Source of the DNA: Streptomyces aurantiacus
GTDB taxonomy: Bacteria > Actinomycetota > Actinomycetes > Streptomycetales > Streptomycetaceae
NCBI RefSeq assembly: GCF_027107535.1
Contig: NZ_CP114283.1
Location: forward strand, 3,162,001-3,226,000
Length of the DNA stretch: 64,000 nucleotides
Direction of reading: 5' to 3'
This document shows, piece after piece, positions 1-8,665 of this stretch. Every line of letters starts with the position of its first letter. Position 1 is the stretch's first letter. The notes below the pieces were generated by a model that saw nothing but the letters and a program-made list of their open reading frames with translations, searched no databases and had not been told where the DNA came from. Both the position numbers and the translations under genes were made by a program.

Positions 1-738
1 CTGCGCCACGTCGGCGCCCTGCTCGACGCGCAGGCCGCCCACGGTTCGCGTACCGCCCGGGACCACCTGCGCGTCCTCGCGGCGAGCAATCGTCTGCCGG
101 AGCGCCGCGTGGACGAGGTCCTGGAGGAGGCGGGTCTGGCCTCCGTCGCCCGCCGCCGGGTCAGGACGTACTCGCTGGGCATGCGCCAGCGCCTGGGCAT
201 CGCCGCCGCACTGCTCGGCGACCCGCCGGTGATCCTGCTCGACGAGCCGTCGAACGGGCTCGATCCCGAAGGCATCATCTGGATCCGGGAGTTGATGCGG
301 CGCCTGGCCCGCGAGGGCCGCACCGTGCTCGTCTCCAGCCATCTGATGAACGAGACCGCGTCGTTCGCAGATCAGCTCGTCGTGCTGGGCCGCGGCAGGC
401 TGCTCGCCGACATGCCGATGCGGGAGTTCATCCACGCGCGCGTGGACCCCCGGGTACGGGTGCGCACCACGGACGGACCGGCCCTTCGCGAACTGCTCGC
501 ACGGAACGGATACGACGCCGTGGAGAGGGCGAGCGGGGGCGAGGGCGCGGGTGAGGACGAGCGGTGGATCGTGCACCACGCGCGCGTGGAGGACATCGGC
601 CGCCTCGCGTCGGCCGCGGGCCTGCCCATCCTCGAACTCGCCGCGGAGGAGGCCACGCTGGAGCAGGCCTACCTCGATCTGACGGCCCCGGAGGCCGAGT
701 TCGCAGCCCAGTCCCCGACGCAGCCGCAGGAGGTCTGA
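1..738 (+). CDS. ABC transporter ATP-binding protein, ABC-2 type (5' end outside window)
   Basis: The frame is open from the first base, so the N-terminus with the Walker A loop lies outside the window and 245 residues are visible. Seen are an ABC signature (YSLGMRQRLG), Walker B with D-loop (VILLDEPSNGLDPEG) and an H-switch (VSSHLMNE). This is the form of ATPases that power ABC-2 drug or bacteriocin-type exporters. The C-terminal 100 residues match the usual variable tail of that family. The stop is two bases before the start of a membrane protein, so the two almost certainly form one transporter. The exported substrate is unknown. Confidence 0.93.
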   Translation: MRHVGALLDAQAAHGSRTARDHLRVLAASNRLPERRVDEVLEEAGLASVARRRVRTYSLGMRQRLGIAAALLGDPPVILLDEPSNGLDPEGIIWIRELMRRLAREGRTVLVSSHLMNETASFADQLVVLGRGRLLADMPMREFIHARVDPRVRVRTTDGPALRELLARNGYDAVERASGGEGAGEDERWIVHHARVEDIGRLASAAGLPILELAAEEATLEQAYLDLTAPEAEFAAQSPTQPQEV

Positions 739-740
739 CC

Positions 741-1466
741 GTGCCGTTCACCCCCGCACTCCACTCGGAGTGGCTCAAGATCCGTACGCTTCGGTCGCTC
801 GTCGCCGCACTGGGCGCCGTCGTGGCCGTCACCGCGGTCTTCTCCGCGCTCGCCGGGCTCGACAACTCCGGGGACGCGGACTTCGACCCCCTGTTCTCGG
901 CGTTCTTCGGCGTCAGTTTCGGGCAGATCGCGGCGATCACCTTCGGCGCGCAGGCCGTCTCCGCCGAGTTCCAGGGCGGTGCCCTGCGGGTCTCACTCGC
1001 GGCCGTGCCGCACCGGGGGCGGTGGTTCGCGGCGAAGGCGGCGGCGGTGGGGCTACCGGCCCTGGCGGCAGGCCTGCTCACCGGAGCGGCGACCCTGCTC
1101 GTCGGCAAGGCCGTCCTCGGCGACCGGGGAAGCGGGCTGAGCTGGGGCGAGGGGGTGCGGGCAGCCGTGGGCTGCGGGATCTACCTCGCACTGATGGCCC
1201 TGTTCGCCGCCGGACTGGCCGCGCTGCTGCGCAGCGGCGTCGCCACCCTGAGCATCCTCATCCCCTTCCTGCTCATCGTCTCCTTCGTGGTCGGCGACAT
1301 GTCCGGGAGCGTGGCCGACTTCCTGCCCGACAAGGCGGGACAGGTGGTCCTGCACGAGACGTGGGACGGTGCGCTCGGTCCGTGGACAGGACTCGCGGTG
1401 ACGGCGGTGTGGGCAGGGGCCGCTCTGCTGGCGGGTGCGTGGAGCGTTCGGCGCCGGGACGCGTGA
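741..1466 (+). CDS. ABC-2 type permease subunit
   Basis: A 241-residue protein that starts with GTG two bases after the stop of the ATPase gene. It begins with the LHSEWLKIRTLRS motif typical of ABC-2 permeases, in which a short cytoplasmic N-terminus leads into the first membrane helix. About six hydrophobic segments follow (near residues 20-40, 55-75, 100-125, 140-165, 170-195 and 215-235). It is expected to form the membrane channel of an exporter with the preceding ATPase. An upstream in-frame extension would overlap the ATPase gene and has no family support. Confidence 0.9.
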   Translation: MPFTPALHSEWLKIRTLRSLVAALGAVVAVTAVFSALAGLDNSGDADFDPLFSAFFGVSFGQIAAITFGAQAVSAEFQGGALRVSLAAVPHRGRWFAAKAAAVGLPALAAGLLTGAATLLVGKAVLGDRGSGLSWGEGVRAAVGCGIYLALMALFAAGLAALLRSGVATLSILIPFLLIVSFVVGDMSGSVADFLPDKAGQVVLHETWDGALGPWTGLAVTAVWAGAALLAGAWSVRRRDA

Positions 1467-1496
1467 ACCGGTGGAACGCCCCCGCACCTGACGCAT

Positions 1497-1514
1497 CGCC
1501 ACTTGTCAGTGGCG
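1497..1514 (+). promoter_or_regulatory. short inverted repeat overlapping a possible -35 box
   Basis: The arms CGCCACT and AGTGGCG are separated by TGTC. The element lies 19 bases before the ATG at 1533, and a TTGTCA hexamer (1503-1508) lies inside it. It could be a promoter/operator for the short gene downstream or a weak terminator for the ABC operon. I cannot decide between these from sequence. Confidence 0.35.
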
Positions 1515-1532
1515 GCCGCTTTACTGGAACGC

Positions 1533-1976
1533 ATGACCACGGCACAGCACCTGGCCACGATCGACCTGCTGCACACCCGCGACTTCCCCGCGGAGTACGG
1601 CAGGTCGGACGTCGGCACGGCGGGACCCGGGTATCACATCGCCGAGTTAGCGACGAGTGACGGCTTCTGGGAGGACGACGGCACCGGGCGGGAGGAGACG
1701 GAGACGCAGTACGAGCTCGACAGGGACGGTCTCTCCGAGCGGCTGACCAGCCGCTGGGGCCGTCCGGACGTCTTCAGCCTGGCCGGTGTCTTCGAGCGGA
1801 GCATGGACGGCGAGGACATACCGGAGCCCTGGGGCACGCTCAGTTCACACGTACCGGACATACACCTCTGGAGGACGGACGCCCAGGACCGCTGGATCGC
1901 CCTGGGCGTCTCCCAGTGGGACACGGAGCTGCCGTTCCAACTGCTCGCCGTGGTCACCGAGGTGGACCCGCCGTGA
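1533..1976 (+). CDS. conserved hypothetical protein
   Basis: A 147-residue soluble acidic protein starting MTTAQHLATIDLLHTRDF. I recognise it only as a type of short hypothetical protein common in Streptomyces; no catalytic motif stands out. It is rich in Trp and Asp, with a WGRPD motif near residue 70 and WGTLSSHVPDIHLW near residue 100, which suggests a compact beta-rich fold. The ATG at 1533 is chosen over the in-frame TTG at 1503, because the latter lies in the upstream inverted repeat. The gene converges on mug with a one-base gap. Confidence 0.7.
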   Translation: MTTAQHLATIDLLHTRDFPAEYGRSDVGTAGPGYHIAELATSDGFWEDDGTGREETETQYELDRDGLSERLTSRWGRPDVFSLAGVFERSMDGEDIPEPWGTLSSHVPDIHLWRTDAQDRWIALGVSQWDTELPFQLLAVVTEVDPP

Positions 1977-1977
1977 A

Positions 1978-2505
1978 TCACCCCCGGCTCTCGGACGCCT
2001 TCCGCAGCCGCCCGAACTCCTCCGCCATCGTCGCGGCCGTCCAATGCGCGTTCAGACCACTGGGGTTGGGCAGCACCCACACCCGGGTGGCACCGAACGT
2101 GCGCTCCTGCGGGCCGATCGCCGCCTTACAGTCGTCGAAGGCCGTCCGGTAGGCGGTCACACCGACCACCGCGAGCCAGCGTGGCCGCAGCCGTTCCACC
2201 TTGGCGGCGAGCAGACGCCCGCCCTCCCGGTACTCGTCCGCGCTCAGCTCGTCGGCCCGGGCGCTCGCTCGCGCCACCACGTTGGTGATGCCGAGCCCGT
2301 ACGAGAGCAACTCGTCCTGTTCCGAGGGCTTCAGCAGCCGGGGAGTGAAGCCCGCCAGATGCAGTACGGGCCAGAAGCGGTTGCCGGGGCGCGCGAAGTG
2401 GTGGCCGGTCGCCGCCGTCATGAGACCGGGATTGATCCCGCAGAACAGGACGCGGAGGCCGTCCGCGACGACATCCGGCACGAGCCGGTCGCGGGCGGCC
2501 TCCAA
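1978..2505 (-). CDS. mug: G/U mismatch-specific DNA glycosylase (Mug family)
   Basis: This is a uracil-DNA glycosylase superfamily enzyme that removes uracil or thymine opposite guanine. Seen are the motif-1 sequence FCGINPGL, whose Asn activates water, followed by a typical HFARPGNRFWPVLHLAGF stretch and the motif-2 sequence LPNPSGLNAHW near the C-terminus. The length (175 residues from a TTG start) fits the family. The start is uncertain: homologues usually begin about eight residues earlier, and here that stretch is open (TRFTPAE) back to the purB stop but holds no ATG or GTG. The TTG at 2505 is the first plausible codon. It follows purB on the same strand. Confidence 0.88.
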   Translation of the reverse strand: MEAARDRLVPDVVADGLRVLFCGINPGLMTAATGHHFARPGNRFWPVLHLAGFTPRLLKPSEQDELLSYGLGITNVVARASARADELSADEYREGGRLLAAKVERLRPRWLAVVGVTAYRTAFDDCKAAIGPQERTFGATRVWVLPNPSGLNAHWTAATMAEEFGRLRKASESRG

Positions 2506-2525
2506 CTCGGCGGGGGTGAACCGCG

Positions 2526-3965
2526 TCAGAGGATCGCCCCCGGCGTGTAGCCCGCGGCCTCCGGGTGCTGCTTCACGATCTCCTCGACGCGGGCCACGAC
2601 CACGGCCACCTGGTCGGCGGCGGCGCCCGTGAAGGACAGCTTGTCGGCCATCAGCGTGTCGAGCTGCGCACGGTCGAGCGGGATGCGCTCGTCCGCGGCG
2701 AGCTTGTCCAGCAGCTCGTTGCGCTCGGCACCCTGCTCACGCATGGCGAGCGCGGAGGCGACGGCGTTCTCCTTGATGGCCTCGTGCGCGACCTCACGGC
2801 CGACACCCGCGCGCACCGCGCCCATCAGGACCTTCGTCGTCGCGAGGAACGGCAGGTAGCGGTCCAGCTCGCGCGCGACGACAGCCGGGAAGGCGCCGAA
2901 CTCGTCGAGGACCGTGAGGAAGGTCTCCAGCAGACCGTCCAGCGCGAAGAACGCGTCCGGCAGCGCGACCCGGCGCACCACCGAGCAGGACACGTCACCC
3001 TCGTTCCACTGGTCGCCCGCGAGTTCGCCCGTCATCGAGGCGTATCCGCGCAGGATCACCATCAGGCCGTTGACGCGCTCGCAGGAGCGGGTGTTCATCT
3101 TGTGCGGCATCGCGGAGGATCCGACCTGGCCCGGCTTGAAGCCCTCGGTCACCAGCTCGTGCCCGGCCATCAGCCGGATGGTCTTGGCGGTGGACGAGGG
3201 CGCGGCCGCCAGCTGTACCAGCGCGGTCACGACCTCGTAGTCCAGCGAGCGGGGGTAGACCTGGCCCACCGACGTGAACGCCTGCGAGAAGCCGAGGTGC
3301 CCGGCGATCCGCTGCTCCAGGTCGGCGAGCTTCGACGCGTCCCCGCCCAGCAGGTCCAGCATGTCCTGGGCCGTGCCCACCGGGCCCTTGATGCCGCGCA
3401 GCGGGTAGCGGCCGAGCAGTTCCTCGACCCGGCCGTGCGCCACGAGCAGCTCGTCGGCCGCGGTCGCGAAACGCTTGCCGAGGGTCGTCGCCTGCGCCGC
3501 CACGTTGTGCGAGCGGCCCGCCATGACCAGCTCGCCGTACTCGCCCGCGAGCTTGCCCAGCCGCGCGAGGACGGCGACCGTGCGGTCGCGGACCAGTTCG
3601 AGGGAGAGCCGGATCTGCAGCTGCTCGACGTTCTCGGTGAGGTCGCGGGACGTCATGCCCTTGTGGACGTGCTCGTGTCCGGCGAGGTCGTTGAACTCCT
3701 CGATCCGGGCCTTCACGTCGTGGCGTGTGACCTTCTCGCGCTCGGCGATGGAGGCCAGGTCGACCTGGTCGAGGACCCGCTCGTAGTCGGCGAGGGCGGC
3801 GTCGGGCACCTCGATCCCGAGGTCCTTCTGGGCCCGCAGCACGGCGAGCCAGAGCTGACGCTCCAGTTTCACCTTCTGCTCGGGGGACCACAGGGTGGCG
3901 AGCTCGGCCGAGGCGTAGCGGCCGGCGAGGACGTTCGGGATACGGGGCTTTGCAGGCGCAGTCAC
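2526..3965 (-). CDS. purB: adenylosuccinate lyase
   Basis: This enzyme catalyses two fumarate-releasing steps of purine synthesis (SAICAR to AICAR and adenylosuccinate to AMP). At 479 residues it has full family length. Seen are the HKGMTSRDLTE region (about 101-111), the AGRSHNVAAQATT segment (about 149-161), and the fumarase/lyase signature GSSAMPHKMN (about 282-291) with the loop Ser. The GTG at 3965 is chosen because the protein then starts MTAPAKPRIPNVLAGRYAS, the conserved actinobacterial N-terminus. The frame stays open far upstream only as a shadow of the DUF4326 gene. Confidence 0.97.
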   Translation of the reverse strand: MTAPAKPRIPNVLAGRYASAELATLWSPEQKVKLERQLWLAVLRAQKDLGIEVPDAALADYERVLDQVDLASIAEREKVTRHDVKARIEEFNDLAGHEHVHKGMTSRDLTENVEQLQIRLSLELVRDRTVAVLARLGKLAGEYGELVMAGRSHNVAAQATTLGKRFATAADELLVAHGRVEELLGRYPLRGIKGPVGTAQDMLDLLGGDASKLADLEQRIAGHLGFSQAFTSVGQVYPRSLDYEVVTALVQLAAAPSSTAKTIRLMAGHELVTEGFKPGQVGSSAMPHKMNTRSCERVNGLMVILRGYASMTGELAGDQWNEGDVSCSVVRRVALPDAFFALDGLLETFLTVLDEFGAFPAVVARELDRYLPFLATTKVLMGAVRAGVGREVAHEAIKENAVASALAMREQGAERNELLDKLAADERIPLDRAQLDTLMADKLSFTGAAADQVAVVVARVEEIVKQHPEAAGYTPGAIL

Positions 3966-4024
3966 GTGGACGCATTCTACTGGCGGTTCCTGCAGGCCGG
4001 CGCCGCGGGCCCGTTCGTCGGAAC

Positions 4025-4393
4025 CTACGAGAGTGAACCGGGGGCGGGTGAGGTGGCCCCGGCGTCGGCGAGTTCCGCCAGGATGTCGCCGTGGCACAGC
4101 TCCGGCGCGCACCAGCAGGCCAGTGTCCTGCCGCGCAGTTCGGGCACCCGGGCCAGCAGGTCCGGGCGTTCGAGGAGGTACGTCCGGTACTTGGCCATGA
4201 CCTCGGCGCGGGTTCCGTCGCGCTTCCTGGCCGGGGTGTCGTAGGCGAACGGGTTGTGGAGCGGGTGCCGGGGGAGGTCCCAGTGCCCCATGGTCCAGCG
4301 CCGGCCGACGTAGACCAGGTCCGCCGGGGCCCGCTCCAGCCGGGCGCCGAAGTCGTGGATGTGTCCCTTGAGGTTGATCACGGTCGTGGTCAC
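4025..4393 (-). CDS. DUF4326 domain protein
   Basis: A 122-residue protein that is one DUF4326 domain. It carries the VINLKGHIHDFG start, a YVGRRWTMGHWDLPRHPLHN segment, and the hallmark LACWCAPELCHGDILAELA near the C-terminus, where the Cys-x-Cys and Cys-His residues could bind a metal. The biochemical function is unknown. The GTG at 4393 is preferred over an ATG about 13 codons upstream because the conserved domain begins here; the choice is not certain. Confidence 0.8.
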   Translation of the reverse strand: MTTTVINLKGHIHDFGARLERAPADLVYVGRRWTMGHWDLPRHPLHNPFAYDTPARKRDGTRAEVMAKYRTYLLERPDLLARVPELRGRTLACWCAPELCHGDILAELADAGATSPAPGSLS

Positions 4394-4515
4394 GGGCTCT
4401 CCGTTCACGCTCGGGGCGGCGAGCCCGATCATGCGCCGCACGGACCGTGTACGCCACCCGCCCGCCCGCCAGGGCCGCAGGCCTCGTACCACCGGCCGCG
4501 CCGCGGGTGCCGCCC

Positions 4516-5307
4516 CTACTCCGCCGGCCCCCGGTACTCCTCGTACGGCAGCAGTTCCGGTCGTTTGGGCGGGCGGCCGTCGCCCGACGAGCGGCCGGTC
4601 AGCCGGCGGCCGATCCACGGCAGCAGGTACTGACGGGCGAAGCGCGCGTCGGCCGCCCGGCGGGCGGCCCAGCCGGGCGGGGCGGAAACCGGCATCGGGG
4701 TGTGCCACTCGGCGTCCTCCGCCGCGTGCCCGAGTGCCTGCCAGACCGCCTCGGCGACCCGCCGGTGCCCCTCGCCCGTCAGGTGCAGCCGGTCCACGTC
4801 CCACATGCGGGGGTCGCCCAGGGACGCCGCTCCGTAGAGGTCGACCACGAGCGCGCCGTGGCGGGAGGCGAGATCGTCGATGCAGACGAACAGTTCCTCC
4901 ATGCGGGGGCGGAAGCGTTCCAGCACCGGGCCCTGGCGGCCGGGGCTGCGCATCAGGACGAGCTGCTTGCAGGCCGGCGCCAGACGCTCCACGGCCTCTT
5001 CCAGGAGCCCGCGGACCCGCACCATGTCGCACTTGGGCCGCAGTGTGTCGTTGAGGCCGCCGACCAGCGTGATCACGTCGGGCTGCATCGCCACTGCGAC
5101 GTCCACCTGCTCGGCGACGATCTGTCCGATGAGCTTCCCGCGCACCGCGAGGTTGGCGTAGCGGAAGCCGGGCGTCTGCGCGGCCATCCGGGCCGCGAGG
5201 AGATCCGCCCAGCCCCGGTACGAACCGTCGGGAAGGCGGTCCGACATGCCCTCGGTGAAGGAGTCGCCGACGGCGACAAGGCTGGTGAAGGTGGCATTCG
5301 TCTGCAT
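4516..5307 (-). CDS. SGNH/GDSL-family hydrolase
   Basis: A 263-residue protein with the four SGNH blocks. VAVGDSFTEG (about 11-20) holds the nucleophile Ser, a Gly follows in the ANLAVRGKLIGQ block, GGLND carries the Asn, and DVDRLHLTGEGH carries the Asp-x-x-His pair. No signal peptide is visible, so it is probably a cytoplasmic esterase or lipase-like hydrolase. The substrate is not deducible. A Pro/Arg-rich tail of about 60 residues follows the catalytic domain, as in other actinobacterial members. Confidence 0.9.
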   Translation of the reverse strand: MQTNATFTSLVAVGDSFTEGMSDRLPDGSYRGWADLLAARMAAQTPGFRYANLAVRGKLIGQIVAEQVDVAVAMQPDVITLVGGLNDTLRPKCDMVRVRGLLEEAVERLAPACKQLVLMRSPGRQGPVLERFRPRMEELFVCIDDLASRHGALVVDLYGAASLGDPRMWDVDRLHLTGEGHRRVAEAVWQALGHAAEDAEWHTPMPVSAPPGWAARRAADARFARQYLLPWIGRRLTGRSSGDGRPPKRPELLPYEEYRGPAE

Positions 5308-5372
5308 GGCGGAAGAAATGATATCGCGTGCACATACCCGCCGGTCTGCCGCTCGGCGCGCAGGCGGGCGCG

Positions 5373-5416
5373 CCCCGCGCAGCGGGGACCGACGCCGACA
5401 GGAGTCGCGTCGGCGT
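5373..5416 (-). terminator. pair of hairpins, candidate terminator after the CNNM/CBS operon
   Basis: Two adjacent stem-loops lie in the 284-base gap between the end of the CNNM/CBS operon at 5592 and the SGNH gene. One has CCCCGC and GCGGGG arms with a 3-nt loop (5373-5387). The other has ACGCCGAC and GTCGGCGT arms with a 9-nt loop (5392-5416). Neither is followed by a clear U-tract, as is common in GC-rich actinobacteria. Nothing else was recognised in this gap. Confidence 0.4.
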
Positions 5417-5591
5417 GACCTGAATCGCCATGAACCCGCGCCGCCACGACCCGGGCCGGCGGGACTCGAACGGGTGGGGCCGGCGCCACCTCGCGCCGGC
5501 CCCGTTCCGACTCCGGCCCGGCCGTGAGCCGACCCTCACGACAACACCGCCACCGGCACCCCCACCACCACTGCCACCGACACCGACACCG

Positions 5592-6614
5592 TCACACGGG
5601 CTGACCGAACAGCTCCCTCAGCACGTCCTCCATCGTCACAAGACCGGCCAGCCGCCCGTCAGCACCGAGCACCGCAGCCAGATGCGTACGACTGCGCCGC
5701 ATGGCCGTCAGGACGTCGTCGAGCGGCGTGCCCTCGCGGACGCGGGCGATGGGCCGCATGTCCTGGACCCGGAACCGCAGGTCGCGCGGCATCGCGTCCA
5801 GGGCGTCCTTGACGTGGAGGTAGCCGACGATGCGCAGCCCGTCGTCCACCACGGGGAAGCGGGAGAACCCGGACTCGGCGGACAGGGCCTCCAACTGCTC
5901 GGGCGTGACACCCAGGCGCGCGTAGACGACGCGTTCCAGCGGCAGCACCACGTCCCGCACGGGACGGCGCCCCAGTTCCAGGGCGTCGTGCAGACGCTCC
6001 TGGGCGCGGTCGTCGATGAGCCCCGCCTCGCTGGCGTCCTTCACCAGCCGGGCCAGCTCGGTGTCCGAGAAGGTCGCCGACACCTCGTCCCGGACCTCGA
6101 CGCGCAGCAGCTTCAGCAGCCCGTTGGCGAACGCGTTGACCGTGAAGATCACCGGCCGCAGCGCCCGCGACAGGCCGACCAGCGGCGGACCGAGGAGCAG
6201 TGCCGTCCGCACCGGCTCGGCGAGCGCGATGTTCTTCGGCACCATCTCGCCGAGCAGCATGTGCAGATACGTGGCCAGGCTGAGCGCGATCACGAACGAG
6301 ATCGCGTGCCCCGTGCCGGAGGAAAGCCCCACCGCGTGGAACAGCGGCTCCAGCAGATGCGCGATCGCGGGCTCGGCGACCACGCCCAGGACCAGCGTGC
6401 ACAGCGTGATGCCGAGCTGCGCGGCCGCCATCAGGGCGGACACGTGCTCCAGCCCCCAGAGCACGGCGCGTGCCCGCCGGTCCCCCGTCCCGCCGTTCTC
6501 CATGGACTGTTCGATCTGGCTGCGGCGCACGGAGATCAGCGCGAACTCGGCCCCCACGAAGAAGGCGTTCACGACCAGGGTCGCCAGGCCGATCAGCAGT
6601 TGTACGGCGGTCAT
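5592..6614 (-). CDS. CNNM/hemolysin-like transmembrane protein with CBS pair
   Basis: A 340-residue member of the CNNM (DUF21) plus CBS-domain family, thought to act in Mg2+ or cation transport or sensing at the membrane. Residues 1-150 form the DUF21 region with about four hydrophobic helices and the conserved FFVGAEFALISVRRSQIEQ start and EMVPKNIALA motif. Two CBS motifs follow (RDVVLPLERVVYA and LAGLVTMEDVLRELFGQ). The C-terminal CorC/HlyC domain found in the upstream paralogue is absent. The ATG overlaps the stop of the upstream paralogue by four bases (ATGA), so the two are translationally coupled and probably form a heteromeric complex. Confidence 0.92.
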   Translation of the reverse strand: MTAVQLLIGLATLVVNAFFVGAEFALISVRRSQIEQSMENGGTGDRRARAVLWGLEHVSALMAAAQLGITLCTLVLGVVAEPAIAHLLEPLFHAVGLSSGTGHAISFVIALSLATYLHMLLGEMVPKNIALAEPVRTALLLGPPLVGLSRALRPVIFTVNAFANGLLKLLRVEVRDEVSATFSDTELARLVKDASEAGLIDDRAQERLHDALELGRRPVRDVVLPLERVVYARLGVTPEQLEALSAESGFSRFPVVDDGLRIVGYLHVKDALDAMPRDLRFRVQDMRPIARVREGTPLDDVLTAMRRSRTHLAAVLGADGRLAGLVTMEDVLRELFGQPV

Positions 6615-7966
6615 CGTCGCCGCCCTCCTTCCGATCCGGCCCCTTCGGCACGGGTGTCCGTGGCGTCCGGCGTGTGCATCAGTACCCGAGCGGCCCGCCG
6701 CCCCGTCGCGTCCACCACGTCCAGCCGCCACCCGGCGACCTCGACCGTGTCCCCTTCGGCGGGGATGCGCCCGAGTTCGGTCGCGACCAGGCCCGCGAGC
6801 GTCTCGTACGGCCCGTCGGGCGCGCGCAGGCCGACACGGGCCAGACGGTCGGTGCGGACGGAGCCGTCGGCCGAGTACAGCGTGCGGCCCTCGTCGTCCG
6901 TGCCGGCCGGGGCCAGGTCGGGCGTCTCGTGCGGGTCGTGCTCGTCCCGCACCTCCCCGACGACCTCCTCGACGATGTCCTCGAGGGTGGCGACCCCGGC
7001 GGTGCCGCCGTACTCGTCGATGACGACGGCCATCGTGCGCTTGCCGGACAGCCGGTCCAGCAGCCGGTCGACGGTCAGCGTCTCCGGTACGAGAAGGGGC
7101 TCGCGCATCACCTGGGACACGGGTGTACGGGCCCTGCCGTCGGCGGGCACGGTGATGACGTCCTTGATGTGTGCGACTCCGACGACCGAGTCGAGGTTGC
7201 CGCGGTAGACCGGGAAGCGCGACAGCCCGGTCGCCCGCGTCGCGTTCGCCACGTCCTCGCAGGTCGCCTGGACGTCGAGGGCGATGACCTGGACGCGCGG
7301 AGTCATCACGTTCTCCGCGGTGAGGTCGGCGAGGTTCAGCGTGCGTACGAACAGTTCGGCGGTGTCCGCCTCCAGGGCCCCCTCCTTCGCGGAGTGCCGG
7401 GCCAGGGCGACCAGTTCCTGCGGGCCGCGCGCGGAGGCCAGCTCCTCGGCCGGCTCGATGCCGAAGCGGCGTACGACACGGTTGGCTGTGTTGTTGAGAT
7501 GGGTGATGAAGGGCCGGAACACCGCGCTGAACCAGCGCTGCGGCGTCGCCACCCGCTTGGCCACGGCGAGTGGCGAGGAGATCGCCCAGTTCTTGGGCAC
7601 CAGCTCGCCGACGACCATCAGGAAGACCGTCGACAGGGCCGTACCGATCACCAGGGCGACGGACGAGGTGGCCGACGGAGGTACCCCGGCGGCTTCGAGG
7701 GGCCCGGCGATGAGCTTGGCGACGGACGGCTCGGCGAGCATGCCGACGACCAGGTTGGTGACGGTGATGCCCAGCTGAGCGCCGGAGAGCTGGAAGGTGA
7801 GGTTCCGTACGGCCCTGAGGGCGCCCGCCGCGCCGACCTCGCCGCGCTCGACGGCCCGCTCCAGTTGGCTGCGCTCGACGGTGGTCAGTGAGAACTCGGC
7901 CGCGACGAAGGCGCCGCAGGCCAGCGAGAGCAGCACCGCCACGGCGAGGAGGAGCACTTCGGTCAT
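6611..7966 (-). CDS. CNNM/CorC-type membrane protein (DUF21, two CBS, CorC domain)
   Basis: A 451-residue hemolysin-family protein. It has an N-terminal DUF21 membrane domain (AAEFSLTTVERSQLERA start, LVPKNWAIS motif), two CBS repeats with the VMTPRVQVIALD motif near residue 225, an IDEYGGTAGVATLEDIVEEVVGE block, and a C-terminal CorC_HlyC domain with a basic tail. Members are linked to Mg2+/Co2+ efflux or homeostasis. It is the first gene of a two-gene coupled operon with the shorter paralogue. The ATG at 7966 has a GGAGGTGACCCG leader, which supports the start. Confidence 0.93.
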   Translation of the reverse strand: MTEVLLLAVAVLLSLACGAFVAAEFSLTTVERSQLERAVERGEVGAAGALRAVRNLTFQLSGAQLGITVTNLVVGMLAEPSVAKLIAGPLEAAGVPPSATSSVALVIGTALSTVFLMVVGELVPKNWAISSPLAVAKRVATPQRWFSAVFRPFITHLNNTANRVVRRFGIEPAEELASARGPQELVALARHSAKEGALEADTAELFVRTLNLADLTAENVMTPRVQVIALDVQATCEDVANATRATGLSRFPVYRGNLDSVVGVAHIKDVITVPADGRARTPVSQVMREPLLVPETLTVDRLLDRLSGKRTMAVVIDEYGGTAGVATLEDIVEEVVGEVRDEHDPHETPDLAPAGTDDEGRTLYSADGSVRTDRLARVGLRAPDGPYETLAGLVATELGRIPAEGDTVEVAGWRLDVVDATGRRAARVLMHTPDATDTRAEGAGSEGGRRR

Positions 7967-8098
7967 CGGGTCACCTCCGTCCAATGATCGGGCAGAGGTG
8001 GAGGAATCGCGCGATGTCGGCACGGCGGGACGCCGTGCCGTCGGTTGTCGGAAGGCTCGCCCATGGGCGGACGCTCTCACCTTTCCTCGGGGACGGTG

Positions 8099-8122
8099 CG
8101 GTCCTTCGGGAGCGAAGGACCG
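8099..8122 (-). terminator. hairpin terminator after GNAT gene
   Basis: A 9-bp perfect stem (CGGTCCTTC and GAAGGACCG) with a 6-nt loop lies 19 bases downstream of the GNAT stop codon on the minus strand and 130 bases before the CNNM gene. Confidence 0.55.
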
Positions 8123-8140
8123 GTGGGGTCCCGGCTGCGG

Positions 8141-8566
8141 TCACTCGACCAGCGGCTTGACCCAACGCCGCCAGTGCTCTTCCGGCGTGTACCCCGCCGC
8201 GCGCCAGGCATGGTGTGCCGTCTCGTTGCGTGCCAGAACCATCGCGTCGCCCCGGCGCCCGCCGAGGCGTACGAACCGTTCCTCGGCCGCCGCCAGGAGC
8301 GCCGAGCCGATGCCCTGGCGGCGCCGGTCAGGGTCCACCGCCAGCCGGTACAGATGACAGCGCCAGCCGTCGAAGCCCGCGATGACGGTGCCCACGAGCT
8401 CGCCGTCCCGCTCGGCGAGGATCAGGGCCTCGGGGTCGCGCACGATCAGCCGCTCCACCCCGTCCCGGTCGTCACTGATGCTGGTGCCCTCGGCAGCGGT
8501 CTTCCAGAAGGCGAGAACGGTGTCGAGGTCTCCCGGCGCGGCGGCCCGTATCCGAAGATCATTCAT
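8141..8566 (-). CDS. GNAT-family N-acetyltransferase
   Basis: A 141-residue single-domain GNAT protein. The acetyl-CoA pyrophosphate loop is visible as DRRRQGIGSALLAAAE (about residues 80-95), preceded by the beta-4 strand YRLAVDP and followed by ARNETAHHAWRAAGYTPEEHWRRWVK, the usual end of the fold. The acceptor substrate is unknown. It is a stand-alone gene bounded by hairpins on both sides. Confidence 0.9.
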   Translation of the reverse strand: MNDLRIRAAAPGDLDTVLAFWKTAAEGTSISDDRDGVERLIVRDPEALILAERDGELVGTVIAGFDGWRCHLYRLAVDPDRRRQGIGSALLAAAEERFVRLGGRRGDAMVLARNETAHHAWRAAGYTPEEHWRRWVKPLVE

Positions 8567-8643
8567 GCTCCGATCCCATCACGGCCGAAGCTCACGGGCA
8601 TCGGATTCCACGATGCGGACACGTCCTCGCGGGCCCTCGCGCG

Positions 8644-8661
8644 GTCCGGAACGGTCCGGAC
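8644..8661 (-). terminator. small hairpin after LLM oxidoreductase gene
   Basis: The arms GTCCGGA and TCCGGAC with a 4-nt loop start five bases after the stop codon of the LLM-class gene on the minus strand. Confidence 0.45.
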
Positions 8662-8665
8662 GCGG

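Noticed and set aside
2565..4244. Very long plus-strand open frame opposite purB
   Set aside because: Opposite-strand frames over a real high-GC gene stay open by codon bias. The product is His/Arg/Gly-rich without family features, and purB is certain on the minus strand.
5430..7208. 592-codon plus-strand frame opposite the CNNM/CBS genes
   Set aside because: It is a shadow of two certain minus-strand genes, with a low-complexity product and no ribosome binding site.
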